Origin: Pseudomonadota bacterium
GTDB taxonomy: Bacteria; Pseudomonadota; Alphaproteobacteria; Reyranellales; Reyranellaceae
Reading direction: 5' to 3'
Assembly (NCBI GenBank): GCA_018242505.1
Contig: JAFEBU010000011.1
Coordinates: 1-64,000, forward strand
Length of the DNA stretch: 64,000 nt
In this document: positions 50,833 through 61,333 of the stretch, piece after piece
How positions within the stretch are numbered: the stretch's first letter is position 1
Layout: each line of letters starts with the position of its first letter
The notes under the pieces: model-generated
What the model was told of the DNA's origin: nothing
Seen by the model: the letters and a program-made list of their open reading frames with translations, nothing else
The model's database searches: none
Program-made: the position numbers and the translations under genes

Positions 50833-52224
50833 ATGCGCAATAAAAAGTGTTCATACCGCCATACGGCCGTCCCCTCGGGCCGGAGCGGTAGCGCTCGGTG
50901 GGCCATGCGCTTCTTACGTTGGGAAGTCGCTGCCTTGGCTGTGATCGGCTGGAGCGGCGGTGCGTTTGCCCAGGCGACGTCCGGGATCGCGGTGTACGGA
51001 ACCGCAGCACCCCAACAGCGATACGCGCCCCCGCCCGGGCAAGATTATCAGAACCCTCGGCAGGCGGCTGCCGAGAACTATAATCCACAGGGAGTCAAAA
51101 TGGGCTCCTTCCTGCTTTTCCCCACGCTTGGATTGGATGAGACCTACCAAGACAACATCTATGCCTCGTCATCCCAAATCGTCGGGAGCTTTATCCAGGT
51201 CGTGAATCCTGGTCTGCAATTGCGCTCGCAATGGGGGCAGCACGCGCTGAACTTCTTCGCGCGAGGCAGCTTCGGCTTCTACAGTGCCGACTCCACGCAG
51301 AATTACCAGGATATCAACGCCGGTTTCGACGGCCGCTACGACATCAGTCCGGACTCCAACTTCTATGGTGGCGCATCGTACACTCGTGCACACTATTTCC
51401 CGGGCACCCCAAACGCCGTGGCCGGCGCCTTTCCGGTCGCCGTATACAACCAATACACGGCTAACGCCGGCTACTATCAGCAGTTCGGGCGCTTTCGGGC
51501 TCGTCTGGACGGCCAGATGGACGCTTACGACTACCTCAACAGCGGACAGGGCATCAATCAGGGGGTATCCAACACCAGCGACCTCAATCGCATTGAGTGG
51601 CGGCAGGCTCTGCGGATCGGGTACGAATTCCTGCCAGGCTACGAGATCTGGACGAGAGGCGCCCTCAACCAACGGCGGTACCAGAACAATCCGGATTCCT
51701 CCGGTCTTTACCGCAATTCGTCCGGTTTTGAGGTCGTCGGCGGCCTTGCCGTGCTGGTCAGTACCATCACCTCGTTTGAAGTGTTCGGAGGCTACATTCA
51801 ACAGGACTATGTAGATCCGACGTTCCCCTCTGTCAGAGCTCCGACCTTTGGCCTGACAGGCTATTGGAGCCCGATCCGGGAAGTCCTTGTGAAGCCATTC
51901 ATTCGTCGAACCATCGACGAATCGTCGCTGTCAAATTCGGCAGCCTATATCAATACAGCCGGCGGCTTGGACGTGAACTACGCCTTCCGGCCGAATATCC
52001 GTCTCGACGGTCATGCCGACTACACGGTGGCTGACTACCAGAACGGCGGCGGGCTGCAGGGCCGCTATGACCAGTACTGGACGTTTCGTGCCGGTGTGAC
52101 ATATCAGCCAACGCCCAATTTCTTCGTCGGGCCGACCTACCAGTTCGTCCATCGAACATCCAACCAGTCCGGGCTCGACTATAACGCCAACACGATCATG
52201 CTCCGTTTGGGCGCCCAGCTGTAA
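50833..52224 (+). CDS. Outer-membrane beta-barrel protein of EPS locus (copy 2)
   Basis: The ATG at 50833, with AAGGA 7 bases upstream, gives 463 residues; an ATG at 50827 is too close to that site. A signal peptide ends in G-A-F-A-Q. A Pro/Gln/Tyr-rich linker follows and then beta strands (L-G-L-D-E-T-Y-Q-D-N-I-Y-A, G-F-Y-S-A-D-S-T-Q-N-Y-Q-D-I, and a closing M-L-R-L-G-A-Q-L). The layout is close to copy 1 (same D-x-N-x-[FY]-A motif near the first strand, same ending), so the two are paralogues. It closes the exopolysaccharide cluster. Confidence 0.8.
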   Translation: MRNKKCSYRHTAVPSGRSGSARWAMRFLRWEVAALAVIGWSGGAFAQATSGIAVYGTAAPQQRYAPPPGQDYQNPRQAAAENYNPQGVKMGSFLLFPTLGLDETYQDNIYASSSQIVGSFIQVVNPGLQLRSQWGQHALNFFARGSFGFYSADSTQNYQDINAGFDGRYDISPDSNFYGGASYTRAHYFPGTPNAVAGAFPVAVYNQYTANAGYYQQFGRFRARLDGQMDAYDYLNSGQGINQGVSNTSDLNRIEWRQALRIGYEFLPGYEIWTRGALNQRRYQNNPDSSGLYRNSSGFEVVGGLAVLVSTITSFEVFGGYIQQDYVDPTFPSVRAPTFGLTGYWSPIREVLVKPFIRRTIDESSLSNSAAYINTAGGLDVNYAFRPNIRLDGHADYTVADYQNGGGLQGRYDQYWTFRAGVTYQPTPNFFVGPTYQFVHRTSNQSGLDYNANTIMLRLGAQL

Positions 52225-52614
52225 GACAACCAGCTGTAAGACAAGGAGGCCGACTGCCGCGCTGTGGTCGGTCTCGACTGCTCAGGTGCGGGGAGTACCC
52301 GGACTGATAGGCCCGGCAAGGCCAGGGCTCAGAGCTTGTCCCGGAACGGTGCGTGTGCCGGTTTCACCTGCTTGGGCAAGGACGATATTGGCAAGGTTGG
52401 GGATGAGCCCTTCCTTGCCGTCTTCCAATACTCACAAAGCGCCTGGATCGTTGCCATGAAGTGGCCGGCGTTGTTGCTCGCGACAACCGGGTGCTGATGC
52501 AGTGGACGACACGGCAGGGCGTCTGAGCGGGATATGCGTTGACAAGGCTGGTCAGGCGGCGGTGCACTTGGCTTCAAGGCTCGGGCAGGGAATGGGCATC
52601 GAGGGGACAGCTGA
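52225..52614. other. 390-base gap after EPS cluster
   Basis: I see no firm gene. A minus-strand frame (52329-52637) contains E-Y-W-K-T-A-R-K-G-S and later a low-complexity end, faintly like the start of a PAS_5-type protein. It has no credible start and no domain, so at most it is a relic. The direct repeat AACCAGCTGTAAGACAA occurs just at the barrel gene stop (about 52219-52241). Confidence 0.35.
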
Positions 52615-53529
52615 ATGGCAAACTGGCAATTCACCAAGGGCCTGCACGATATCGGTAACGGCTGCTATGCCTACCTCCAGCCCGACGGCGGCTGGGGCTG
52701 GAGCAATGCCGGCCTGATTGTCGACGGCGAGGAAAACCTCCTGGTCGACACGCTGTTCGACCTTCGTCTCACGCAAGAGATGCTCGATACGATGCGCGAT
52801 GCTGTGCCGGCGGCACGGTCCATTCGCACATTGGTGAACACGCATTCCAACGGCGACCATACGTTCGGCAATCAGCTTGTCAGGGGCGCCGAGATCATCA
52901 CCACAAAAGCAACCGCCGACGAAATGCTGGAACGGCCGCCCGAGCACCTTGCTGCCCTCGTGCGCGATCGCGATCAGCTCGGCGACGGTGCGCGGTTTCT
53001 CTACGAGATGATGGGCAAATATTTTCGCTGGGATGACGTCGTCTACACGGAGCCGACCCGCACCTTCGACGAGCAGCTGAACATTAAGGTAGGGGCAAAG
53101 CAGGTGCGACTGGTCAAGGCAGGACCGGCACATACGCGAGGCGACCTGCTCGTTTACCTTCCCGAGCGCCGCATTGTCTTCACCGGCGACCTGCTTTTCA
53201 TGGGCGGGCACCCGGTAATCTGGGCCGGTCCGATAACGAACTGGATCAAGGCCTGCGACACCATTCTGGGATGGGATGTCGATGTGGTCGTTCCCGGGCA
53301 TGGACCGATCACCGACAAGACAGGCGTGGCCCAGATCTCCCTGGATCCATATGCCGACTGGATCGATTCCGAGCGGATCATCCTGAACGTCGCCGCCTTG
53401 TATCGGGAATACGGAATGACCGAACGTCCCGATGTCATGACCTTGTGGGCGGACATGTATCGCTTCCATCAGGCGGGGCTTTGCAATTGCCATCGCCATC
53501 CCGCACCTAGCCATCCAGTCGTCAGCTGA
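52615..53529 (+). CDS. MBL-fold metallohydrolase
   Basis: This 304-residue protein has metal-binding T-H-S-N-G-D-H (77-82), in which Asn79 replaces the second His of H-x-H-x-D-H. It also has G-P-A-H-T-R-G-D (third His), F-T-G-D-L-L-F and G-H-G-P. The Asn variant is seen in quinoprotein-relay and related MBL subgroups, so the metal site is probably real. The substrate is unknown. GGGGACAG lies upstream as a weak ribosome site. It is separate from the exopolysaccharide cluster by a 390-base gap. Confidence 0.83.
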   Translation: MANWQFTKGLHDIGNGCYAYLQPDGGWGWSNAGLIVDGEENLLVDTLFDLRLTQEMLDTMRDAVPAARSIRTLVNTHSNGDHTFGNQLVRGAEIITTKATADEMLERPPEHLAALVRDRDQLGDGARFLYEMMGKYFRWDDVVYTEPTRTFDEQLNIKVGAKQVRLVKAGPAHTRGDLLVYLPERRIVFTGDLLFMGGHPVIWAGPITNWIKACDTILGWDVDVVVPGHGPITDKTGVAQISLDPYADWIDSERIILNVAALYREYGMTERPDVMTLWADMYRFHQAGLCNCHRHPAPSHPVVS

Positions 53530-53569
53530 GTGCCCACAAGGCGGTTTGCGGCGGAACCGACGAAACCAC

Positions 53570-53765
53570 GTCGAATGCGAAATTCGGAAGCAAAGACGGC
53601 ACGAGCTGGAGCGTGTGCAGGAGGCGTTGGCTCAGCATATCGGGCCGATCGCCCGGGTTCTCGTCCGGCGGGCGACAGCGGATGCGACGTCCGTCGACGC
53701 TCTTTGGCTCAGCCTTTCCAATCATATCGAGATGCCAGCCGAGAGAGCGGCATTCCGCGCCGAAA
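53570..53765 (+). pseudogene. C-terminal fragment of a kinase/caspase-like protein
   Basis: The segment reads E-L-E-R-V-Q-E-A-L-A-Q-H-I-G-P-I-A-R-V-L, then V-R-R-A-T-A-D-A-T, then L-W-L-S-L-S-N-H-I and A-E-R-A-A-F. This I-G-P-I-A-x-V-L-V-x-R-A plus E-x-I-x-x-P-x-E-R-A-x-F pattern is the C-terminal signature often seen on bacterial serine/threonine kinases and caspase-like proteins. No N-terminal part is present: upstream lies the intact MBL gene. It is a relic, probably left by a deletion. Downstream it merges with the antisense of marC. Confidence 0.55.
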
Positions 53766-53787
53766 GTAAGACCGACTGCTCGTGCGG

Positions 53788-54453
53788 TCAGTGCGGCATG
53801 ACCGCGAGCGCGCTATACCCCGTCCACAATATCTGGATGCCGATGCATAGCAGGATGAAGGCCGACAGACGTACGACGACGTTGGTGGCGTTCTGGCCAA
53901 GCCGGGCGATCACGCGATCGGCAAATCGGTAGCAGATGTAGATCGTGAGCGCGATGGCAAGAATCGACGCAACAGCGGAGCCGCCAAGCAGCGCCAGCTG
54001 CGACCAGTCATGCGCCCGGAGGGGCCTTTGACTGCCTAACGCGATGGCGACCGATATTGCGCCGGGGCCGACAGTGAGGGGCATGGTCAGCGGATAGAAC
54101 GAATCGGGCGTCGCCGGGTGCTCTTCGACAGGGGCGGCGCGCTGGCTCTCGAGATTGGCGCCCGATTGCAGGAGTTTCCAGGCGAACGCCGTCACCACCA
54201 GGCCGCCCGCGACCCTGACGACGGGAAGCGTGATGCCGAAGAACACCAGCACGTGCGAGCCCACGAACATCGAACCGATCAAAAGCAGGAAGCTGTTTAT
54301 CGCGACGCCTCGGGCCACGGCGCTCCGTTCCGCTTCGGTTTTGGCCGCGGTCGCGCCAAGGAAGATCGGCGCCCCTCCGATCGGGTTGATGATCGGAAAC
54401 AATCCAGCATAAACCAGCAGGAAAACGTTGGATAATTCGGCCATGCTCGCCAT
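53788..54453 (-). CDS. MarC-family integral membrane protein
   Basis: This 221-residue protein has six membrane segments and MarC/YchE motifs: F-P-I-I-N-P-I-G-G-A-P-I-F-L near the N-terminus, and P-L-T-V-G-P-G-A-I-S-V in the fourth segment. The function of MarC proteins is unclear; they are not multiple-antibiotic resistance determinants as first thought. The start is 54453 (M-A-S-M-A-E-L) or 54444. The long frame to 54651 lies inside the divergent dehydratase region and is rejected. Confidence 0.87.
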   Translation of the reverse strand: MASMAELSNVFLLVYAGLFPIINPIGGAPIFLGATAAKTEAERSAVARGVAINSFLLLIGSMFVGSHVLVFFGITLPVVRVAGGLVVTAFAWKLLQSGANLESQRAAPVEEHPATPDSFYPLTMPLTVGPGAISVAIALGSQRPLRAHDWSQLALLGGSAVASILAIALTIYICYRFADRVIARLGQNATNVVVRLSAFILLCIGIQILWTGYSALAVMPH

Positions 54454-54465
54454 CGGAAGTGCTTG

Positions 54466-54477
54466 GTAGTCTACTAC
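54466..54477. promoter_or_regulatory. Palindrome GTAGT-CT-ACTAC
   Basis: GTAGT (54466-54470) and ACTAC (54473-54477) are perfect arms in the 97-base gap between marC and the divergent dehydratase gene. Size and spacing fit a GntR-type operator, but no such regulator is adjacent. Confidence 0.35.
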
Positions 54478-54550
54478 ACTTTCCGTCCGAAGCGGCGGAT
54501 TGCGCCGACGACGACGGGCGAACAAGGCCACAGGGGCGGACGGATACTCT

Positions 54551-56266
54551 ATGGAAGACAGCAGCACATACTGGAAGAAGTCGAGAGTGGAGCTTCGGGC
54601 CGCCGGGTTCGACCCGGATCGCACGGCGCGGACCAACGCCGTCGTTACCATCGCGAGCGCCTATACGAATGCCCACCGATGCAATAATCGGGTCCGCACG
54701 ATCACCGATCTGCTGGTCGAAATTATCGCCGAACATGGCGGGCAGGGCCTGATTGTCGGCGCACCGGCGGTGTCCGACGCATTGACCCAGGGAACGCCTA
54801 CGGCGGGATATAGTCTTGTCTCGCGGGATGTCGCCGCGGACTGCTTCGAGATCGGTCACTATGCCCATCATGGCGATGCAATGATCGTGATCTCTGGCTG
54901 CGACAAGACCGGCGCCGCCGCCCTGATGCCGCTGGCGCGGACGAACGCCTTCGGCTTGGTGCTGTATCCGGGAACCAGTTCGCCCGGAGAAGTCACGTTC
55001 GGCGCCTGGGCGAGCAAGGGCAGGAATCTCACGATCATGGATTATGCCGAGGGCAGGGCGGCTGCGGAGGCCGGCCGGATCTCGGCGGACGAGCTGCTGG
55101 AGCTCGAACGCAATGTGCTGCCGGGCAGCGGCACCTGTGGCGCGATGTTCACCGCCAACACGATGAGCACGGTCGCCGAAGCGATCGGCATGATGCTGCC
55201 ACGCGGTGCATCGCACCCCGCCGACTATGATGCGCAAAGCGACATCCATGAGGACGTCCGGGCGCAGGCACACGCCTCTGTCGATGCTCTGTACCGGTTG
55301 ATTGCCGCCGGTGTCCGGCCTCGCGACATCATGACCGAGCGCGCATTCGAGAACGCGATTGCCACAGTCTATGCCATGGGCGGTTCGACCAATATGTACC
55401 TGCACTTGCTTGCCGTCGCGCGCGAGGCCCAGGTGCCGATCACGATCGAGCAGATCCAGAAGGTCGGCGAGCGCATCCCGTTGCTCTCGAACCTGCAACC
55501 GCACGGTCCCTATGCCATGACCAGTCTGCACGCCATCGGTGGCGTGCCGGTCGTGATGAAAGAACTGTTGCGGAATGGCTTGCTGCATGGAGACGTCATG
55601 ACGGTCACAGGCAGGACGCTGGCGGAAAATCTCGAGGCGGTGCCGACGCTGGAGCAGATCGCCAGTCAGGATGTTGTCTTTCCGGTGGCCAGGCCGGTCG
55701 CGCCGCCCAACAACCACATCACTGTATTGACCGGGAACCTGGCACCCGAGAGTTGCCTCCTGAAGCTATCGGGCAAGACGCTCGAGAAGGGACAATTCCG
55801 GGGAACGGCGCGTGTGTTTGAATCCGAAGCCGATGCAATGAAGGCGATTCGTGACGGCCAGATCGTGCCTGGCAACGTGGTCGTCGTGCGCAATGTCGGT
55901 CCAGTCGGTGGACCGGGCATGCCGGAAATGGTGATGCTGACGATCCAGTTGCAAGGGCGAGGTCTCGGCGAGGATGTTGCGCTGATTACTGACGGCCGGT
56001 TCTCCGGCGTGTCTCATGGAATCCTCATCGGGCATATCTCTCCGGAAGCGGCGCGCGGCGGTCCGATTGCCGCGGTTCGGGATGGCGACACGATCGTTAT
56101 CGATCCCCGTGGCCGAACCTTGAGCCTGGATGTTTCCCAAGAGGAGATTTCCAAACGCATGGCTGGCTGGAAGGCACCGGACCCGGCCGCGCGAGCCCGC
56201 CCAGGGTCAGTGCATCACAAGTACATCCGGCTGGTATCGTCGGCGCATCACGGTTGCCTTGTCTGA
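54551..56266 (+). CDS. IlvD/Edd-family dehydratase
   Basis: This 571-residue iron-sulfur dehydratase has three candidate cluster Cys: Cys44 (A-H-R-C-N-N), G-C-D-K-T near 118, and G-S-G-T-C-G-A-M near 196. It also has A-M-G-G-S-T-N and the C-terminal [11 protein letters not shown]. Family members dehydrate dihydroxy acids or sugar acids. The G-C-D-K-T-G-A-A segment differs from the usual G-C-D-K-T-x-P-A/G, and no ilv genes are near, so a sugar-acid or other substrate is possible. The gene start is preceded by a short palindrome (54466-54477). Confidence 0.85.
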   Translation: MEDSSTYWKKSRVELRAAGFDPDRTARTNAVVTIASAYTNAHRCNNRVRTITDLLVEIIAEHGGQGLIVGAPAVSDALTQGTPTAGYSLVSRDVAADCFEIGHYAHHGDAMIVISGCDKTGAAALMPLARTNAFGLVLYPGTSSPGEVTFGAWASKGRNLTIMDYAEGRAAAEAGRISADELLELERNVLPGSGTCGAMFTANTMSTVAEAIGMMLPRGASHPADYDAQSDIHEDVRAQAHASVDALYRLIAAGVRPRDIMTERAFENAIATVYAMGGSTNMYLHLLAVAREAQVPITIEQIQKVGERIPLLSNLQPHGPYAMTSLHAIGGVPVVMKELLRNGLLHGDVMTVTGRTLAENLEAVPTLEQIASQDVVFPVARPVAPPNNHITVLTGNLAPESCLLKLSGKTLEKGQFRGTARVFESEADAMKAIRDGQIVPGNVVVVRNVGPVGGPGMPEMVMLTIQLQGRGLGEDVALITDGRFSGVSHGILIGHISPEAARGGPIAAVRDGDTIVIDPRGRTLSLDVSQEEISKRMAGWKAPDPAARARPGSVHHKYIRLVSSAHHGCLV

Positions 56267-56379
56267 CGGCGCAATCGCGCCTTCCATTCAGCCGCCGGTA
56301 CCAAATTTGTTTACTGCCAGGCCTGAGCCGGACGCATGGCCCGGACCAACCGGTTACGGCGCGTGGAGGCGAACCGGCC

Positions 56380-57007
56380 CACGCGTCACCGGTTGACGGC
56401 CGTGTTTGCAGGCCGCCAGCACCGGCGCCACCGTCCTGAGGGCAGTCACTGCGTCCTGGGCCTCAGGATCACGAGGTCGACAGGAGCTCCTACGGCGAAG
56501 GCGGTGCACCACTATGCCTTTGAGCATTATGCCCGCTGGCGCGCGGCGACTGGAGGGCACGACGTGCTCGCGCAATCGGCGCTTTCGGTGAAAGTCTCCC
56601 GACTGCTGATATTGGCATCATCGAAGCACAGGGCGCCGTCGGCGACACCTTCCGCTTGGGGGATGTCCCGGTCCAGGTCGGCCAGGGCACCAGCCGCGCG
56701 GGAAGCGGAACCTCCGTTTCGGCTTGTCCAACGTGGCACTTCATGTCCAAACGACTGTCTGGACCGGCCGGTATTGTCGCGTGCTCGGGGAAGGCGTCGT
56801 CGAGGTCGGCAACGATCTGCCGCTCGTAGACTGCCTCGGCCCGGAGTGGACGATCGAACGGCTGTGGCGCACACGCTTTACGTCGATGCGCTCGACGTCA
56901 GCGAACTCACCGCAATGGCCGATTTCGAACACCTGCTCGAGTGTTGGCGTCGACACGCAACGCGGAATCTCGCCGCCGCCCAGGCGAAGACTGGTCGAGT
57001 CGACTGA
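56380..57007 (+). pseudogene. Frameshifted MOSC-domain protein
   Basis: Fragments of one MOSC (YiiM-like) protein occur in order in different plus-strand frames: S-P-V-D-G-R-V near 56388; K-A-V-H-H-Y-A-F-E-H-Y-A-R-W-R near 56500; G-A-F-G-E-S-L-P-T-A-D-I near 56579; G-D-T-F-R-L-G-D-V near 56641; L-S-N-V-A-L-H-V-Q with W-T-G-R-Y-C-R-V-L near 56723; E-W-T-I-E-R-L-W near 56837; L-Y-V-D-A-L-D-V-S-E-L near 56877. At least four frame changes separate them. The pieces match a full-length family member in sequence and order. It is a decayed gene. MOSC proteins move sulfur from or to molybdenum cofactor or detoxify N-hydroxylated bases. Confidence 0.72.
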
Positions 57008-57138
57008 CCGGACAGGACCGCCACGGGCCGATCCGACCGATGACGGAAGGAGCGCTCACCATCACCGTGTCCCTACCGCTGGCGAGAGCAGACCGCAGCG
57101 CCTGATCCAGCAGGGAAACGTTCGCACTTTGTCACCGT

Positions 57139-58875
57139 CTATGGCTGCTTTCCGATATCTGGATCGATTTTCCTGGCGGCGGCGATATCTGCGTCCGCGC
57201 CAGCCTTGTCGCCTATTTGCTCCTTGGCGACACCTCGATTGTACAAGGCGGCAGCGAATTTCTCCTTGAGATTCGCCGCTTGACCGTAGTCCTGAATTGC
57301 CTGATCCCACTGCTTCTTGCCGGCGTGAGCAACGCCGCGGTTGTAGAAAGTCGTGGCATCGGACGGATCAATCTGAAGTGCCCGATCGTAGTCCTGGATC
57401 GCTTGATCGAGGTCGCCTTTCCCTTGGTATACCGTACCGCGTAAGGCGAAAGCAGCCGCATCGCCTGGATCAAGCCGCACTGCTTGTCCGAAATCCTGGA
57501 TGGCGGCATCGAATTGGCCCTTCTTCTGGTGCGCCAAGCCGCGATTGTGGAAGGCGGAAGAATCATCTGGGTGGAGTCGAATCGCCTGATCGAAGTCCTG
57601 GATGGCGGAATCCCACTGTTGCTTCCGGCTGTAGGCGACACCTCGATTGTAGAAGGTCGCCGCGTCTTGTGGGTCGATCTTGATCGCGTGGGTGTAATCC
57701 TGAATGGCCTGATCCCATTCTCCTTTCGTGCTATGGACGGCGCCGCGATAGGCAAATGCAACGGCGAGGCTTGCGTCGAGCTCTACCGCTCGATCCAGAT
57801 CCTCCATGGCGTGGTCGAGTTCGCCCTTGCGTTGATAAGCAGCGCCTCGATAGGCGAAAGCAGAAGCGTCATTCGGCTGAAGCTTAATCGCTCGATCGAA
57901 GTCCTGAATGGCGGAATCCCACTGCTTCTTGCTGCTATGAGCCACGCCTCGATTGTAAAGAGTGGTGGCGTCGTTTGCGTTGATCTTGAGCGCGCGATCG
58001 AAATCCGCAATCGCGCGATCGAGCTCGCCCTTGCGTTGATAGGCGGAGCCGCGAAAGGCGAAGGCCGATGCGTCGCTGGAGTCCAACGCGATCACTTGAT
58101 CAAAATCTCGGATGGCGCGATCGATCTGGTTCTGCTTCTGGAAAGCGAAGCCCCTCCCGTAGAAGGCTGCCGAGAGTTTCGGATCGAGCTTGATGGCTTC
58201 GCTGTAGTTCTCGATGGCGCGATCCCATTGCTCCTTGCCGCTGTAAGCGAAGCCTCGATTGTAGAAGTCTGTTGCACTGTTCGGGTTCAGCCGCACCGCC
58301 TGGTCGTAGTCGCCAATGGCCTGGTCGAATGCATTTCGATGCAGATAAAGGTTGCCACGATAGGTGAAAGCCGTCTCGTCTTTCGGGTCAAGCTTGATCG
58401 CCCGATCGAAGTCTTGAAGAGCACGGTCGAACTGATTTTTTTCCTGATACATCCGGCCGCGGTTGCGAAAGGCGGCTGCGTTGGTCGGGTCGTTCTTGAT
58501 CACCTGGTCGTAGTCCTGGATCGCGTGATCCCATTCCCCTTTTCTGGCGTAGGCGACACCGCGATTGTAATAGGCGGTGGCTTCGTTCGGATCGAGACCG
58601 ATCGCCTGATTGTAGTCTTGAATGGCGCGGTCGAGTTCGCCTTTGCGCTGGTAGGCTGTTCCACGGATGACAAGAACCGTCGACAGATCGCGCCCGGAAT
58701 ACTTGCCGGATTGAACCAGAGCCGAGCAGCTGCCGATCACCGTATCCAGCGGCAAATCGCTCTGCCCCTGGCAGGCCGCCACCTGTTGCTGGGTCTGCGC
58801 ATGCAGCGAGCCGTACAGAGGAACGACATTCATTATCGCTGCTGCGGCCACCGCCGCATGCACTGTTGGTCGCAT
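57139..58875 (-). CDS. Exported TPR protein with fifteen 34-residue repeats
   Basis: The ATG at 58875 with GGAGG upstream gives 578 residues: a signal peptide (V-V-P-L-Y-G-S-L-H-A-Q), a short Cys-containing region (A-A-C-Q-G-Q, G-S-C-S), then 15 consecutive 34-residue TPR units from about residue 60 to the end. Most units follow the [AS]-F-x-x-R-G-x-A-[YH] and D-x-A-I-Q-D-[FY]-[DG]-x-A-[IV] pattern. TPR superhelices bind partner proteins; here the location is probably periplasmic. The DNA repeats every 102 bases, which also opens a long antisense frame (see rejected items). Confidence 0.85.
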   Translation of the reverse strand: MRPTVHAAVAAAAIMNVVPLYGSLHAQTQQQVAACQGQSDLPLDTVIGSCSALVQSGKYSGRDLSTVLVIRGTAYQRKGELDRAIQDYNQAIGLDPNEATAYYNRGVAYARKGEWDHAIQDYDQVIKNDPTNAAAFRNRGRMYQEKNQFDRALQDFDRAIKLDPKDETAFTYRGNLYLHRNAFDQAIGDYDQAVRLNPNSATDFYNRGFAYSGKEQWDRAIENYSEAIKLDPKLSAAFYGRGFAFQKQNQIDRAIRDFDQVIALDSSDASAFAFRGSAYQRKGELDRAIADFDRALKINANDATTLYNRGVAHSSKKQWDSAIQDFDRAIKLQPNDASAFAYRGAAYQRKGELDHAMEDLDRAVELDASLAVAFAYRGAVHSTKGEWDQAIQDYTHAIKIDPQDAATFYNRGVAYSRKQQWDSAIQDFDQAIRLHPDDSSAFHNRGLAHQKKGQFDAAIQDFGQAVRLDPGDAAAFALRGTVYQGKGDLDQAIQDYDRALQIDPSDATTFYNRGVAHAGKKQWDQAIQDYGQAANLKEKFAAALYNRGVAKEQIGDKAGADADIAAARKIDPDIGKQP

Positions 58876-59022
58876 TCCGGCCTCCAAGTGCGGTTCGTCC
58901 GTGCTCTTCGTTCAAGAAGAGGCAGCCGCCTGCCCGATGTCTGGACTCTAAACCAGCACGTAAATTGGGCAACAAGCCGAGGCGGTATCCTGCAGCAGGA
59001 CGACGCAACGAAATGCCGCTAG

Positions 59023-60315
<1,293 letters not shown>

Positions 60316-60318
60316 CCG

Positions 60319-61332
60319 ATGCCGCGCAAGACGATGGTCGAGGCGATCCGCGACGCCATGGATGTCTCCATGCAGCGCGACGACAACGTCGTCGTATTCG
60401 GCGAGGATGTGGGCTACTTCGGCGGCGTCTTCCGATGCACGCAAGGGTTGCAGCAGAAGTTCGGAGCCAGCCGCTGCTTCGATGCCCCGATCAGCGAGTC
60501 CGGGATTGTCGGCGCGGCGGTTGGCATGGCGGCGTACGGGCTGCGGCCGTGCATCGAGATCCAGTTCGCCGATTATATGTATCCGGCCTACGACCAGATC
60601 GTGTCGGAGGCGGCGCGCATTCGGTATCGGTCCAATGGCCAGTTCACGGTGCCCATGGTGGTGCGCATGCCGACCGGCGGTGGCATTTTCGGCGGCCAGA
60701 CCCACAGCCAGAGCCCCGAGGCGCTCTTCACCCATGTATCCGGGCTCACAACTGTCGTGCCATCCAACCCTTACGATGCGAAAGGGCTGCTGATCGCCGC
60801 GATCGAAGACAACGATCCGGTGATCTTCCTGGAGCCCAAGCGGCTCTATAACGGCCCATTCGATGGCCATCACGACCGGCCGGTCATACCCTGGGCGCGA
60901 CACCCCCAGGGCGAAGTCCCGGACGGCCATTACACGGTTCCTTTGGGCAAGGCCGCAATTCGGCGAGAGGGTGCCGCCGTGACGGTATTGGCCTATGGCA
61001 CCATGGTCTTTGTTGCCGAGGCGGCGGTCGCGGAGACCGGTATCGATGCAGAGATTATCGATTTGCGAACGCTCGTGCCGTACGACCTCGATACCATCGT
61101 CGCTTCGGTGAAGAAGACGGGACGGTGCGTCATCGTCCACGAGGCGACGCTGACTTCAGGATTCGGCGGCGAACTCAGCGCGCTGGTGCAGGAGAACTGC
61201 TTCTATCATCTCGAGGCGCCGGTCATGCGGGTCGCCGGTTGGGACACACCTTATCCGCATGCCCAGGAATGGGACTATTTCCCCGGGCCTGCCCGGGTTG
61301 GTCGCGCACTCAAGTCTGTGATGGAGGCTTGA
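60319..61332 (+). CDS. bkdA2: Branched-chain 2-oxoacid dehydrogenase E1 beta
   Basis: This 337-residue transketolase-like subunit has V-V-V-F-G-E-D-V-G-Y-F-G-G-V-F-R, then F-D-A-P-I-S-E-S-G-I-V-G-A-A-V-G, then P-Y-D-A-K-G-L-L-I-A-A-I, and a C-terminal domain with V-A-G-W-D-T-P-Y-P-H. The last motif is typical of branched-chain rather than pyruvate complexes. The gene is 3 bases after E1 alpha and 1 base before E2, so the subunits are made together. Confidence 0.9.
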   Translation: MPRKTMVEAIRDAMDVSMQRDDNVVVFGEDVGYFGGVFRCTQGLQQKFGASRCFDAPISESGIVGAAVGMAAYGLRPCIEIQFADYMYPAYDQIVSEAARIRYRSNGQFTVPMVVRMPTGGGIFGGQTHSQSPEALFTHVSGLTTVVPSNPYDAKGLLIAAIEDNDPVIFLEPKRLYNGPFDGHHDRPVIPWARHPQGEVPDGHYTVPLGKAAIRREGAAVTVLAYGTMVFVAEAAVAETGIDAEIIDLRTLVPYDLDTIVASVKKTGRCVIVHEATLTSGFGGELSALVQENCFYHLEAPVMRVAGWDTPYPHAQEWDYFPGPARVGRALKSVMEA

Positions 61333-61333
61333 G

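Noticed and set aside
52329..52637. Minus-strand frame with faint PAS_5-like words
   Set aside because: Only about ten residues resemble the family, there is no good start, and it overlaps the MBL gene start. It is noted in the gap entry only.
57139..58875. Regular 102-base repeats as a CRISPR-like or satellite array
   Set aside because: The period equals 34 codons, the units are contiguous and encode TPR motifs, and there are no spacers or cas genes.
57484..59022. Plus-strand open frame of 512 codons opposite the TPR protein
   Set aside because: It is repetitive only because the TPR DNA repeats every 102 bases. It has no ribosome site or recognisable domain.
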